A stretch of DNA of 64,000 nucleotides from Streptomyces phaeoluteigriseus (GTDB lineage Bacteria > Actinomycetota > Actinomycetes > Streptomycetales > Streptomycetaceae), in contig NZ_MPOH02000011.1 in NCBI RefSeq assembly GCF_001896135.2, forward strand, positions 47,829 to 111,828. Direction: 5' to 3'. The notes under the pieces were generated by a model. That model saw nothing but the letters and a program-made list of their open reading frames with translations, did not search any database and had not been told where the DNA came from. Position 1 is the first letter of the stretch. Every line of letters starts with the position of its first letter. The position numbers and the translations under genes were made by a program. Of the stretch, positions 35,667-45,300 are shown piece by piece.

Positions 35667-37600
35667 CGGACCGGCATCATCTGCTCGTGTACGGCGGGAC
35701 GTTCGCCGCCGTCGGGGACCGCGGGGACATCAGCGGCGTACGCGGCGCCGGAGCCCCCGACGGGTTGTTCGTCAGGGACGCGCGCCACCTCAGCCGCTGG
35801 CAGCTCACCGTCGACGGGGCGGTGCCCGAGGTGCTCGCGCCGGTCGCGGACGGGGACGCGGCGCGCTGTGTGCTCGTGCCGCGCGGCGGTCGCACCGAGC
35901 CGCCGTCGTGCACGCTCTTCCGCGAGCAGGCGGTGGGCGACGGCTCGTTCGTGGAGTCCCTGCGGGTGGTCAGCAACCGTCCGGTGCCGCTGGCGGTCCG
36001 GCTGGCGCTCACCGTCGACGCCGACTTCACCGACCAGTTCGAACTCCGCTCCGACCACCGCACCTACGCCAAGACGGGCGCGGTCCGGGCCCGCCAGATC
36101 CTCGACGACGGCGTGGAGTTCAGCTACCGGCGCGGTGAGTGGCGGTCCGTCACCACGGTGACCGCCGACCCCGCGCCGGACGGCGTCGAGGAGACCGGCA
36201 CCGGTGCCCGCCGCCTCGCGTGGACCCTGGAACTGGAGCCGCACGGCTCCGCCGAACTGACCCTGCGGGTGATGGCCCGCCCGCACGGCGAGAAGCGCGC
36301 CCTGCGCGTCCCCCGCTCCCCCGCCGCACTGACCGAGAAGCTGCTGGCGAAGGAGGGCGAGTTCGTGGAGGGCGTGGCCTTCCCGACCGGCTGGCCCGAG
36401 CTGGCCGCCGCCTGCGCGCGGGGCCTCGCCGACCTGGCCGCGCTCCAGGTCCCCGCGACCGGTCCGGACGGCGAGGAACTCCGCGTCCCGGCCGCCGGGG
36501 CCCCCTGGTTCCTGACCCTGCTGGGCCGCGACGCCCTGCTCACCTCGCTCTTCGCGCTCCCCTACCGGCCCGACCCGGCCGCCGCCACGCTCCTCGCGCT
36601 GGCCGCGGCCCAGGCCACCGAGACCGGCCCGGAGTCGGTGTCCCAGCCCGGCAAGATCGTCCACGAGGTGCGGCACGGCGAACTCACCCACTTCCACCAG
36701 GTCCCCTACGGCCGCTACTACGGCTCGGTGGACGCCACCCCGCTCTTCCTGGTCCTGCTCGGCGCCTACGTCGAGCAGACCGGTGACGCGGCGCTCGCCC
36801 GCCGGCTGGAGCCGCACGCCCGCGCCGCCATCGGCTGGATGCTCGACCACGGCGGCCTCACCTCGCGCGGCTACCTGGTCTACCGCGCCGACCAGGGCGG
36901 TCTCGCCAACCAGAACTGGAAGGACTCCCCCGGCGCCATCTGTTCGGCCGACGGCACCCGCGCCTCCGGGCCGGTGATGGCGGCGGGCGCCCAGGGCTAC
37001 GCGTACGACGCGCTGCGCCGCACCGCGTTCCTGGCGCGCACGGCGTGGCGGGACGAGACCTACGCGGCCCTGCTCGAGCAGGCCGCCGCCGATCTGCGCG
37101 ACCGCTTCCAGCGGGACTTCTGGATGCGGGAGCGCTCCTTCCCGGCGCTCGCGCTGGACGGCGAGGGCCGCCAGGTCGACGCGCTCGCCTCCGACGCCGG
37201 TCATCTGCTGTGGTCGGGGCTGCTGGACAAGGAGTACGGCGAGATGGTCGGCCGGCGGCTCCTCGAACCGGACTTCTTCTCCGGCTGGGGTGTCCGCACG
37301 CTCGCGGCCGGGCAGCCGGCGTACCACCCGCTGTCGTACCACCGCGGGTCGGTGTGGCCGCACGACAACGCGCTGATCACCCTGGGCCTGGCCCGCTACG
37401 GCCTGCACGACGAGGCCCGCACGGTCGCGCACGGCCTGGTCGACGCGGCGACCGCGACCGGCCACCGCCTGCCCGAGGTGCTCGCGGGCTACGGCCGCGA
37501 CACCCACGCGGAACCGGTGCCGTACCCTCACGCCTGCGTGCGGGAATCCCGCTCGGCGGCGGCCCCGTTGGCGCTGCTCACGGCGGTGGGCGGAGCGTAG
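35663..37600 (+). CDS. Glycogen-debranching-type amylo-alpha-1,6-glucosidase
   Basis: 645 residues; ATG 35663 overlaps the previous stop. An N-terminal GDE_N beta domain (GLFVRDARHLSRWQLTVDG; SYRRGEWRSVTTV) is followed by a GH15/GDE-like barrel (FLTLLGRDALLTSLFALPYR; IVHEVRHGELTHFHQVPYGR; YYGSVDATPLFLVLLGAY; QNWKDSPGAICSADG; YHRGSVWPHDNALI). Predicted to hydrolyse branched or oligomeric alpha-glucans in the cytoplasm. With the GH63 enzyme and ROK repressor it forms a sugar-responsive module; exact substrate unknown. Confidence 0.85.
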   Translation: MTDRHHLLVYGGTFAAVGDRGDISGVRGAGAPDGLFVRDARHLSRWQLTVDGAVPEVLAPVADGDAARCVLVPRGGRTEPPSCTLFREQAVGDGSFVESLRVVSNRPVPLAVRLALTVDADFTDQFELRSDHRTYAKTGAVRARQILDDGVEFSYRRGEWRSVTTVTADPAPDGVEETGTGARRLAWTLELEPHGSAELTLRVMARPHGEKRALRVPRSPAALTEKLLAKEGEFVEGVAFPTGWPELAAACARGLADLAALQVPATGPDGEELRVPAAGAPWFLTLLGRDALLTSLFALPYRPDPAAATLLALAAAQATETGPESVSQPGKIVHEVRHGELTHFHQVPYGRYYGSVDATPLFLVLLGAYVEQTGDAALARRLEPHARAAIGWMLDHGGLTSRGYLVYRADQGGLANQNWKDSPGAICSADGTRASGPVMAAGAQGYAYDALRRTAFLARTAWRDETYAALLEQAAADLRDRFQRDFWMRERSFPALALDGEGRQVDALASDAGHLLWSGLLDKEYGEMVGRRLLEPDFFSGWGVRTLAAGQPAYHPLSYHRGSVWPHDNALITLGLARYGLHDEARTVAHGLVDAATATGHRLPEVLAGYGRDTHAEPVPYPHACVRESRSAAAPLALLTAVGGA

Positions 37601-37666
37601 GGCCGTCGGTTTGCCGGGTGTTTGCCGACTGCGGGCCGGGACGGTTGAACACCGGGCGGGGGCACT

Positions 37667-37731
37667 CCGTACGAAACGGTGGCGGATCCGGCCCCACCAC
37701 CGGATCCGCCGATCCACCCGGCTTCGTACGG
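37667..37731. terminator. Nested palindrome between the glycosidase and sulfatase genes
   Basis: Outer arms CCGTACGAA (37667-37675) and TTCGTACGG (37723-37731) enclose inner arms GGCGGATCCGG (37681-37691) and CCGGATCCGCC (37700-37710). It lies 66 bases after the debranching gene and ends 13 bases before the next start, so it may be a terminator or a leader structure. Confidence 0.55.
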
Positions 37732-37744
37732 AAGGACCCCTCGG

Positions 37745-39562
37745 GTGCCTGTCTTCACACGGTCTCGCGATCTGCCCGACTCCGGCGACGACGGCACGCC
37801 CGCGAGCGCCGACGACACCGCGGCGGCCGGGGAGCCCGAGGCGGCGCCGAGCGGGGCACCGGAGAGCGACACCCCGGCGCGCACCCTCAGGTCCCGTGTC
37901 GCGCACTGGCGGGCCTGGCGGGGCCGTTGTCCGCGGGCGGCGCGCGCGGTGTGGTGGACGACGACCGCGCTGTCCCTCGCGCTCGTGCTCGGTGCCATGG
38001 TGATGCCGAACCAGCTGCACCTCCTGCGGGCCGACCAGTTCGTCCGGCTGCCCGGCGAGGCGATCATCGCTGCGGCCCTGCTGCTGTCGCTGCCCCGCCG
38101 CCCCCGGCTGGTGGCCGCGGCGGCGCTCGGGGCCGGCCTCGCGGCACTGACCGTGGTCAACGTGCTGGACATGATGTACGCCGAGTACCTGGGCCGCGGT
38201 TTCAACCTGGTCCTGGACTGGGGCCTGCTGGACGACGCGCAGTCCTACGTCGCGGACTCGATGGGCGGGGCCGTGGCCCTCGGGGCCACGGCCGGCCTTC
38301 TCCTGCTGATCGTCGCGCTGTTCGCCGTCATGTCCCTGGCGGCGGTCCGGCTGAGCAACCTGCTGGTGCGCGACGTCTCCGCGTCGACCCGCGGCACGCT
38401 GATCGCCGGCACGGTCTGGATCACCTGCTCGGTCCTCTCGATCCAGTACGCCGGACTGCCGCTCGCCTTCCACCGCGCGGTGACCGCCACCGCCGTCAAG
38501 GCCAAGGCCGTGCGGCAGACCCTCCAGGACGAGGCCGCGTTCGCGAAGGAGAACCGCGCGGACGCCTTCGGCAACACCCCGCCCGAACAGCTCGTGCCCG
38601 ACCTGCGCGGCAAGGACGTCATCTTCACCTTCATCGAGAGCTACGGCCGCAGCGCGATCGAGGACCCGGTCATGGCCCCCGGCGTCAACCGGACGCTCAC
38701 CGCGAGCACCGACGCGCTGACGAAGGCCGGTTACCACGCCAGGAGCGGCTGGCTGACCTCGGCGACCTTCGGCGGCAGCAGCTGGCTCGGCCACTCCACC
38801 ACGCTGTCCGGGCTGTGGATCGACAACCAGCAGCGCTATCGCACCGTCATGAACAGCGACCGCCTCAGCCTGCCCAAGATCTTCAAGAAGACCGGGGCCT
38901 GGGACACGGTCGGCGTGATGCCCGGCATCCAGAAGGCGTGGCCCGAGCAGAAGCACTACGGCCTCGACAAGGTCTACAACGCCTTCCAGATGGGCTACCA
39001 GGGCCCGAAGTTCAGCTGGTCCACGATGCCCGACCAGTACGCGCTGGAGGCGTTCCAGCGGCTGGAGCACGGCAAGGACCGCGACAGGCCGCTGATGTCG
39101 GAGATCATCCTGACCTCCAGCCACCAGCCGTGGGCCCCGCTCCCGGAGATGGTCGGCTGGGACGAGGTGGGCGACGGCTCGGTCTTCGACGGCATCCAGA
39201 AGGCCGGCGAGAAGGCCTCCGACGTCATCTCCGACTCGGCCAGGTCCCGCAAGGCGTACGGCGAGTCGATCGAGTACTCGGTGACCGCCCTCACCCAGTG
39301 GCTGGAGCGCTACGGCACCGAGGACACCGTCCTGGTCTTCCTCGGTGACCACCAGCCCATCGCCCGCGTCAGCGGCGACAACGCCAGCCGGGATGTGCCG
39401 GTCTCGATCGTCGCCAAGGACCCGAAGGTCCTCGACAAGGTCGCCTCCTGGAACTGGACCGACGGCCTCCGCCCGGCGAAGGACGCCCCGGTCTGGAAGA
39501 TGGACCTCTTCCGCGACCGTTTCCTGACGGCGTACGGGTCGACCCCCCGCCCCTCGAAGTGA
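37745..39562 (+). CDS. Membrane sulfatase-like enzyme (alkaline phosphatase superfamily, LtaS/MdoB-like)
   Basis: 605 residues from GTG 37745 (GAAGGA upstream; 22 more open codons lie across the palindrome). A disordered N terminus (~60) is followed by about five membrane helices (about 75-95, 105-120, 125-145, 175-200, 215-235). The extracytoplasmic catalytic domain shows DVIFTFIESYGRSAIED (metal-ligand Glu), TFGGSSWLGHSTTLSGLW (nucleophile Thr/Ser region) and VLVFLGDHQPI (metal-ligand Asp/His). This is the LtaS/phosphoglycerol-transferase type. It may add phosphoglycerol or similar groups to envelope polymers; the family also contains hydrolases. Confidence 0.85.
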   Translation: MPVFTRSRDLPDSGDDGTPASADDTAAAGEPEAAPSGAPESDTPARTLRSRVAHWRAWRGRCPRAARAVWWTTTALSLALVLGAMVMPNQLHLLRADQFVRLPGEAIIAAALLLSLPRRPRLVAAAALGAGLAALTVVNVLDMMYAEYLGRGFNLVLDWGLLDDAQSYVADSMGGAVALGATAGLLLLIVALFAVMSLAAVRLSNLLVRDVSASTRGTLIAGTVWITCSVLSIQYAGLPLAFHRAVTATAVKAKAVRQTLQDEAAFAKENRADAFGNTPPEQLVPDLRGKDVIFTFIESYGRSAIEDPVMAPGVNRTLTASTDALTKAGYHARSGWLTSATFGGSSWLGHSTTLSGLWIDNQQRYRTVMNSDRLSLPKIFKKTGAWDTVGVMPGIQKAWPEQKHYGLDKVYNAFQMGYQGPKFSWSTMPDQYALEAFQRLEHGKDRDRPLMSEIILTSSHQPWAPLPEMVGWDEVGDGSVFDGIQKAGEKASDVISDSARSRKAYGESIEYSVTALTQWLERYGTEDTVLVFLGDHQPIARVSGDNASRDVPVSIVAKDPKVLDKVASWNWTDGLRPAKDAPVWKMDLFRDRFLTAYGSTPRPSK

Positions 39563-39596
39563 CCGACCCGTCGAAGGACCGACCCGGCCGGGGACT

Positions 39597-40739
39597 TCAG
39601 CCGCCGGAGGTGTCCAGTTCCGCTTCCTCGCCGATGCCCGCACAGTCGTAGGGGTCCTTCAGCCAGCCGTCCGGGAGGACGACCCTGTTGTTGCCGGAGG
39701 TACGGCCGCGGGGGCCGTCGGCGCCGGTCGGCCAGGGCTGGTCGAGGTCCAGCTCGTCGAGTCCGGCGCGGAGTTCGCCGAGGGACGAGGTGATCGCCAG
39801 GCGCTTGCGCATCTCGGACCCGACGGCGAAGCCCTTCAGGTACCAGGCGACGTGCTTGCGGAAGTCGACGACGCCCTTCGCCTCGTCGCCGATCCACTCG
39901 CCGAGCAGGGTGGCGTGCCGGACCATGATGTCGGCGACCTCGCGAAGGGACGGGCGCGCGATGTCCTGGGTGCGTCCCTCGAAGGCGGCCACGAGGTCCG
40001 AGAACAGCCACGGACGGCCCAGGCAGCCGCGGCCGACGACCACTCCGTCGCAGCCCGTCTCACGCACCATCCGCAGGGCGTCCTCGGCCGACCAGATGTC
40101 GCCGTTGCCCAGGACGGGGATCTCCGGGACGTGCTCCTTCAGGCGGGCGATGGCCTCCCAGTCGGCGGTGCCGCCGTAGTGCTGGGCGGCGGTACGGCCG
40201 TGCAGCGCGATGGCCGTCACGCCCTCCTCGACGGCGATGCGGCCGGCGTCGAGGTAGGTGATGTGGTCGTCGTCGATGCCCTTGCGCATCTTCATGGTGA
40301 CGGGGAGGTCCCCGGCGCCGCTGACGGCCTCGCGGAGGATCGCGCGCAGCAGGTTGCGCTTGTAGGGAAGGGCGGAGCCGCCGCCCTTGCGGGTGACCTT
40401 GGGGACCGGGCAGCCGAAGTTCAGGTCGATGTGGTCGGCCAGGCCCTCCTCCGCGATCATGCGGACGGCCTTGCCGACGGTCGCCGGGTCCACGCCGTAC
40501 AGCTGGACCGAGCGGGGCTTCTCGCTCGCGTCGAAGTGGATCAGCTGCATGGTCTTGTCGTTGCGCTCGACCAGCGCCCGGGTCGTGATCATCTCGCTCA
40601 CGAACAGACCCTTGCCACCGCTGAACTCCCTGCACAGGGTGCGGAAGGGCGCGTTGGTGATACCGGCCATGGGAGCGAGGACGACCGGCGGCTGGACGGT
40701 GTGCGGGCCGATCCGCAGCGGGGAAACGGGCGTGGACAT
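39597..40739 (-). CDS. dusB: tRNA-dihydrouridine synthase
   Basis: 380 residues from ATG 40737-40739 (MSTPVSPLRIGP); an alternative ATG is six codons upstream. FMN-dependent enzyme reducing uridines in the tRNA D-loop. Motifs: VVLAPMAGITNAPFRTLCRE (FMN site), LNFGCPVPKVTRKGGGSALP (catalytic Cys), MKMRKGIDDDH, AIALHGRTAAQHYGG and VLGNGDIWSAEDA with VVVGRGCLGRPWLF. A clear DusB/NifR3-type protein; length slightly above average owing to the C-terminal ~50 residues. Single gene, facing the MFS gene's start. Confidence 0.95.
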   Translation of the reverse strand: MSTPVSPLRIGPHTVQPPVVLAPMAGITNAPFRTLCREFSGGKGLFVSEMITTRALVERNDKTMQLIHFDASEKPRSVQLYGVDPATVGKAVRMIAEEGLADHIDLNFGCPVPKVTRKGGGSALPYKRNLLRAILREAVSGAGDLPVTMKMRKGIDDDHITYLDAGRIAVEEGVTAIALHGRTAAQHYGGTADWEAIARLKEHVPEIPVLGNGDIWSAEDALRMVRETGCDGVVVGRGCLGRPWLFSDLVAAFEGRTQDIARPSLREVADIMVRHATLLGEWIGDEAKGVVDFRKHVAWYLKGFAVGSEMRKRLAITSSLGELRAGLDELDLDQPWPTGADGPRGRTSGNNRVVLPDGWLKDPYDCAGIGEEAELDTSGG

Positions 40740-40807
40740 CCGCCCATTGTCGCGCATCGGCGACGATCATGTAACGGTCATTAGTTAGCCGCACTATCGA
40801 CATCGGC

Positions 40808-40820
40808 GTAGCATGACCGC
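40808..40820 (+). promoter_or_regulatory. Likely -10 box giving a leaderless MFS transcript
   Basis: TAGCAT at 40808-40813, seven bases before the ATG at 40821, with no ribosome site between. This spacing is typical of leaderless Streptomyces mRNAs. Confidence 0.45.
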
Positions 40821-42218
40821 ATGCCAGAGCTGAGCCAGCGACGACGTCTGCTCGTCCTCGCGATCTGCTGCATGAGCCTGCTGATCGTGAGCCTCGACAA
40901 CACCGTTCTCAATGTCGCCCTCCCCGCGATGGAACGCGACCTGCACGCCGGCACCTCCGGCCTCCAGTGGACGATCGACGCGTACACGCTCGTACTCGCC
41001 TCCCTGCTGATGCTCGCCGGGTCCACGGCCGACCGGATCGGCCGCAGGAAGGTCTTCCTCGCGGGCCTGGTCGTGTTCTCGCTCGGTTCCCTGCTCTGTT
41101 CCCTCGCCCCCGACCTGGAGTGGCTGGTCGTGGCCCGCATGGTGCAGGCGGTCGGCGGCTCGATGCTCAACCCGGTCGCCATGTCGATCATCACCAACAC
41201 CTTCACGGACCCGCGCGAGCGCGCCCGCGCGATCGGCGTGTGGGGCGCGGTCGTCGGCATCTCCATGGCCGCCGGCCCTCTCATCGGCGGCCTGCTGGTG
41301 GAGTCCGTCGGCTGGCGCTCCATCTTCTGGGTCAACCTCCCGGTCGGCCTCGCCGCCCTCCTGCTGACGCTGCGCCACGTCCCCGAATCGCGCGCCCCGA
41401 AGGCCCGCCGCCCCGATCCGGTCGGCCAGCTCCTCGTCATCGCCCTCTTCGGCTGCCTGACGTACGCGATCATCGAGGCCCCCGAGGCCGGGCTCGGCAT
41501 CAGCCTGCCCTTCGCGGCGGTCGCCCTGGCCGCCCTGCTCGGGCTCCTGCGCTACGAACCCCGCCGCGACGAACCCCTCATCGACCTGCGGTTCTTCCGG
41601 TCGGCGCCGTTCAGCGGGGCGACCGTCATCGCGATCAGCGCGTTCGCCGCACTCGGCGGATTCCTGTTCCTGTCCACGCTCTACCTCCAGAACGTCCGCG
41701 GCCTCGACGCCCTCCACGCCGGCCTGTGGATGCTGCCCATGGCCCTCCCCACCTTCCTGTGCGCCCCGCTGGCCGGACGGCTCGTCGGCAGCCGGGGGCC
41801 ACGGGTGCCCCTGTTCGTCGCCGGGCTCGCCATGACCGCGAGCGGCGTCCTGTTCGCCGCCTTCGACGCGGAGACGTCCGACACCACGCTGTTCCTCGGA
41901 TACCTGCTGTTCGGCATCGGCTTCGGCTTCGTCAACGCCCCCATCACCAACACGGCGGTCTCGGGCATGCCCCGCGCCCAGGCCGGTGTCGCCGCCGCCG
42001 TCGCCTCCACCAGCCGGCAGCTCGGCCAGACCCTCGGGGTCGCGGTGATCGGGGCGGTGCTCGCGGCGGGCATCGGGGCGTCGGCGTACCGCGAGACGTT
42101 CGTGTCGGCCGCGGTGCCCGGCTGGTGGATCCTCGCGGGGTGCGGCGCCGTGGTCCTGGTGGTGGGCCTGGTGAGCAGCGGGGCGTGGGCACGGGGGGAC
42201 CGCGGAGCGGACGGCTGA
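40821..42218 (+). CDS. DHA2-family MFS drug/proton antiporter (EmrB/QacA-like)
   Basis: 465 residues, about 14 membrane helices. DHA2 signatures: LDNTVLNVALPAMERDLHAG (motif D1), STADRIGRRKVFLAGLVVFS (motif A, about 68-87), ARMVQAVGGSMLNPVAMSII (motif B) and GVWGAVVGISMAAGPLIGG (motif C, antiporter). Expected to export amphiphilic drugs or metabolites. It stands alone, with no regulator gene adjacent, and seems to be expressed from a leaderless message. Confidence 0.93.
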   Translation: MPELSQRRRLLVLAICCMSLLIVSLDNTVLNVALPAMERDLHAGTSGLQWTIDAYTLVLASLLMLAGSTADRIGRRKVFLAGLVVFSLGSLLCSLAPDLEWLVVARMVQAVGGSMLNPVAMSIITNTFTDPRERARAIGVWGAVVGISMAAGPLIGGLLVESVGWRSIFWVNLPVGLAALLLTLRHVPESRAPKARRPDPVGQLLVIALFGCLTYAIIEAPEAGLGISLPFAAVALAALLGLLRYEPRRDEPLIDLRFFRSAPFSGATVIAISAFAALGGFLFLSTLYLQNVRGLDALHAGLWMLPMALPTFLCAPLAGRLVGSRGPRVPLFVAGLAMTASGVLFAAFDAETSDTTLFLGYLLFGIGFGFVNAPITNTAVSGMPRAQAGVAAAVASTSRQLGQTLGVAVIGAVLAAGIGASAYRETFVSAAVPGWWILAGCGAVVLVVGLVSSGAWARGDRGADG

Positions 42219-42352
42219 GCGGCTGGCCGCGCCCGAAGTGCGCGAACAGGTCGGCGCGTAGCGCTCAGCGCCTTGCGCCGGCTCCTGGACGGCACGTGCG
42301 GGTCGTCGGTGGCCGGGGGCGCACTTCCCCGTGCCCGTGAGGGGAACCGGCG

Positions 42353-45300
42353 TCACGCCAGGCGCGAGGCCAAGCCGGGCCAGCGCTCGAGCAGGACCCG
42401 TTCCACCTCCGGCAGCGCCTTCTGGCCCGCCAGGGCCGCGACGATCGCTGCCAGGACTCCAGCCCAGGCCAGCGGGCCCAGCGGGGTGCAGCCGAACAAC
42501 TGACTGGCGCCTGGGGTCTGCACCAGTGCGAACAGGGCGACCGCCGAGCCCAGGGACGTGAGGCGGACCAGCGGGCTGTCCCGGCGGTCGGCCAGGGTCT
42601 GGGCCAGCTGGGTGCCTACCACCGCGCACAGGGCCATCGTGGTCGAGCGGCGGGTCGTGCCGGGGGTGAAGCGGCCGATGAGCCAGGCGACTGTGGCGCC
42701 GAGGCAGGTGGTGAGGGCCCTGTGGCGGATCTGGCGGATGAGGGGGGCGCCGAGGAGCGCCGTGCCCAGGGGGGCGTCGGTGTCCGGGGAGTCGGCCTCC
42801 TCCTTGGGGGTGACGGCCACCGCCATGGCCGGGAACAGGTCCGTGAACAGGTTGACCAGCAGCATCTGGCGGGTGGACAGGGGGGCGGAACCCGACAGCA
42901 GGGTGCCGAGGATGCCGAAGCCGACCTCGCCCGCGTTGCCGCCGATGAGGATGGCGATGGCGTCGGCGACGCTGTGCCAGAGGGAACGGCCCTCCTGTAC
43001 GGCCTCGATGAGCACCGACAGGTCCTCTCCGGTGACGACGAGATCGGCCGCGTTGCGGGCGGCGGCCGAACCGCGGGCGCTGATGCCGACGCCGATGTCG
43101 GCGGCACGGATCGCGGCGGCGTCGTTGGCGCCGTCGCCGACCATGCCGACGACCCGGCCGGCGTCCCTGAGGGCCTCCACGACCTGGAGTTTCTGTTCGG
43201 GCGCGACCCGGGCGACGACGTCGGCGTCGCGGAGCATGCGGGAGCGGACCGAACGGTCGGCGGCGGCGAGTTCGTCACCGGTGACCACGTTCGCGTCGTC
43301 CGGCCAGCCGAGCCCGACGGCGATGGCGTGGGCGGTCTGCGGATGGTCGCCGGTCAGCACGACGGGCCGTACGCCCGCTTCGCGCAGCCCGCGGACCAGG
43401 GCGGGTGAGGTCTCGCGCGGTACGTCGGCGAGGGCCACGAGCCCTGTGAACTCCAGGTCCGCCAGGGGCGCTTCGAGGGCGTCCGAGGCCTGTTCGTCCT
43501 CCACCAGCCCGCGTCGGGCCACCGCCAGGACGCGCAGGCCCTCCCCGGCCAGGGACCCGGAACTGTCGGGGATGTGCGAGGGCAGGCCCGAGCAGGTCGG
43601 CAGGACCGTCTCGGGGGCGCCCTTGACCACCAGGACCGGTGCGCCGTCGGCGGCGCGGCCGACCGCCGCCGCGTAGCCCCGGCCCGCCTCGAAGGGCAGG
43701 CCCTCGGTCTGCCGCCAGTCCGGGTCCGGGCCGGCCGCGTCCAGGACGGCCTCGTCGGTGGCGTGGGCCGGGCGGTGCGGGTCGCTGTCCAGCCGCGGGC
43801 AGGCCCGGGCCGCCGCGCGCAGGGTGTCGGCGGCGGCCGGGTCGTCGAGGGTGCGGACCGTGCCGTCGGGGTCTGCCACCCGGACCAGGCGCAGCCGGTT
43901 CTCGGTGAGGGTGCCGGTCTTGTCGAAGCAGATGGTGTCCATGCGGCCCAGCGCCTCCAGCGTGCGCGGGGTGCGCACGAGGAGACCTCGGCTGCTGAGC
44001 CGGCGGGCGGCGGCGAGCTGAGCGACCGTGGCGACCAGGGGCAGTCCCTCGGGTACGGCGGCCACGGCGACGGCGACCCCGCCGCTCACGGCCCGGTGGA
44101 TCGGGGTGCCGCGCAGCAGCGCCAGGCCGGTCACCGCGGCGCCGCCCGCCATGGTCAACGGCATGGCCTTGCGGGTGAGTTCCTGGAGCCGGGCCTGCAC
44201 TCCGGCGGCCGACGGGACCCGCGCGGCGAGGGAGACGGCGCGGGCGGCCTCGGTGCGGTCGCCGGTGTCGACGACGACGGCCTGGGCGCGTCCGGCGACC
44301 ACGGTCGTCCCCTCGAAGACCATGCAGTGCCGTTCCGCCACAGGAGCGCTCGGGGTGGGGTCCACGGCCTTGTCGACGGGCAGGGACTCGCCGGTCAGCG
44401 CGGACTCGTCGACCTCCAGCCCGTCCTCCCACAGCAGGCGGGCGTCGGCGGGCACGACGTCGTCGGCCTTGAGGTCGATGACCTGGCCGGGGCTGAGCTT
44501 GGCGGCGTCGACCACGTGCGTGGTCCGCTCGTCGTCGGCGACCCGCGCCTTCTGCTTCTGTCCGGCGACCAGCCCCGACAGGGCACGTTCCGCCCGCAGC
44601 CGCTGGAAGCCGCCGACCAGGGCGTTCAGGTCGAGGGCGCCGACGACGAGCAGCGCGTCCACGACCGAGCCGAGGATCGCGGACGCCGCGGAGCCCACGA
44701 CGAGGACCGGGGTGAGCGGATCGTCCAGCTCGCGGCGTACGGCCCGGCCGAGCTGCGCCGACCAGCGGGCCGGAGCCAGCACGGGAAGCCGTACGACGGC
44801 GTCCGCGGCCGTGCGCGCCCGGGCCGCCGCCCGTTCGACGGAGGTCGGTTCCGGGGGCGCCTCGCGCTCCAGCCGCTCGCGTACGTCGTCGGGGTGCAGG
44901 GTGTGCCAGGCGACCCGGGGCCGGGGGTGCGGGGGCGGGCCAGGGCGACCCCGAGGGCGGCGCGCGCTCCGGACAGCAGGGCCGCCGCGGCGCCCAGGTC
45001 TACGGGCGCGTGCCGCGGGCCGGGCAGCGGGGAACCCGGGCGTCCGTGGGACTCGCGACGGCCACGAGCAGGCCGGACAGCGCGGCGCCGGACCGGGCCA
45101 GGGTCTGCGACCGGCCACCGACGCGGCGGGCCGCCGGTACGGCGGTCAGCAGCCGCCACACGTCCGCCAGGCCGTGCCGGGCGAGGACGTCCGCGCCCCA
45201 CACCACCTGGCCGTCCGCGTCGGTGAGGGCGACCGCCACGTCACCGCGCAGGAGTCCGGCGGTGACGTCCGCGTCGCCGCGCGGGCTGGGCCGGGCGACG

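Noticed and set aside
35366-39643. Very long open frame on the minus strand opposite the glycosidase and sulfatase genes
   Set aside because: It is antisense to three well-supported genes. Its residues are Arg/Gly/Val-rich low-complexity, typical of the open antisense frame of high-GC codon use. No ribosome site or family motif.
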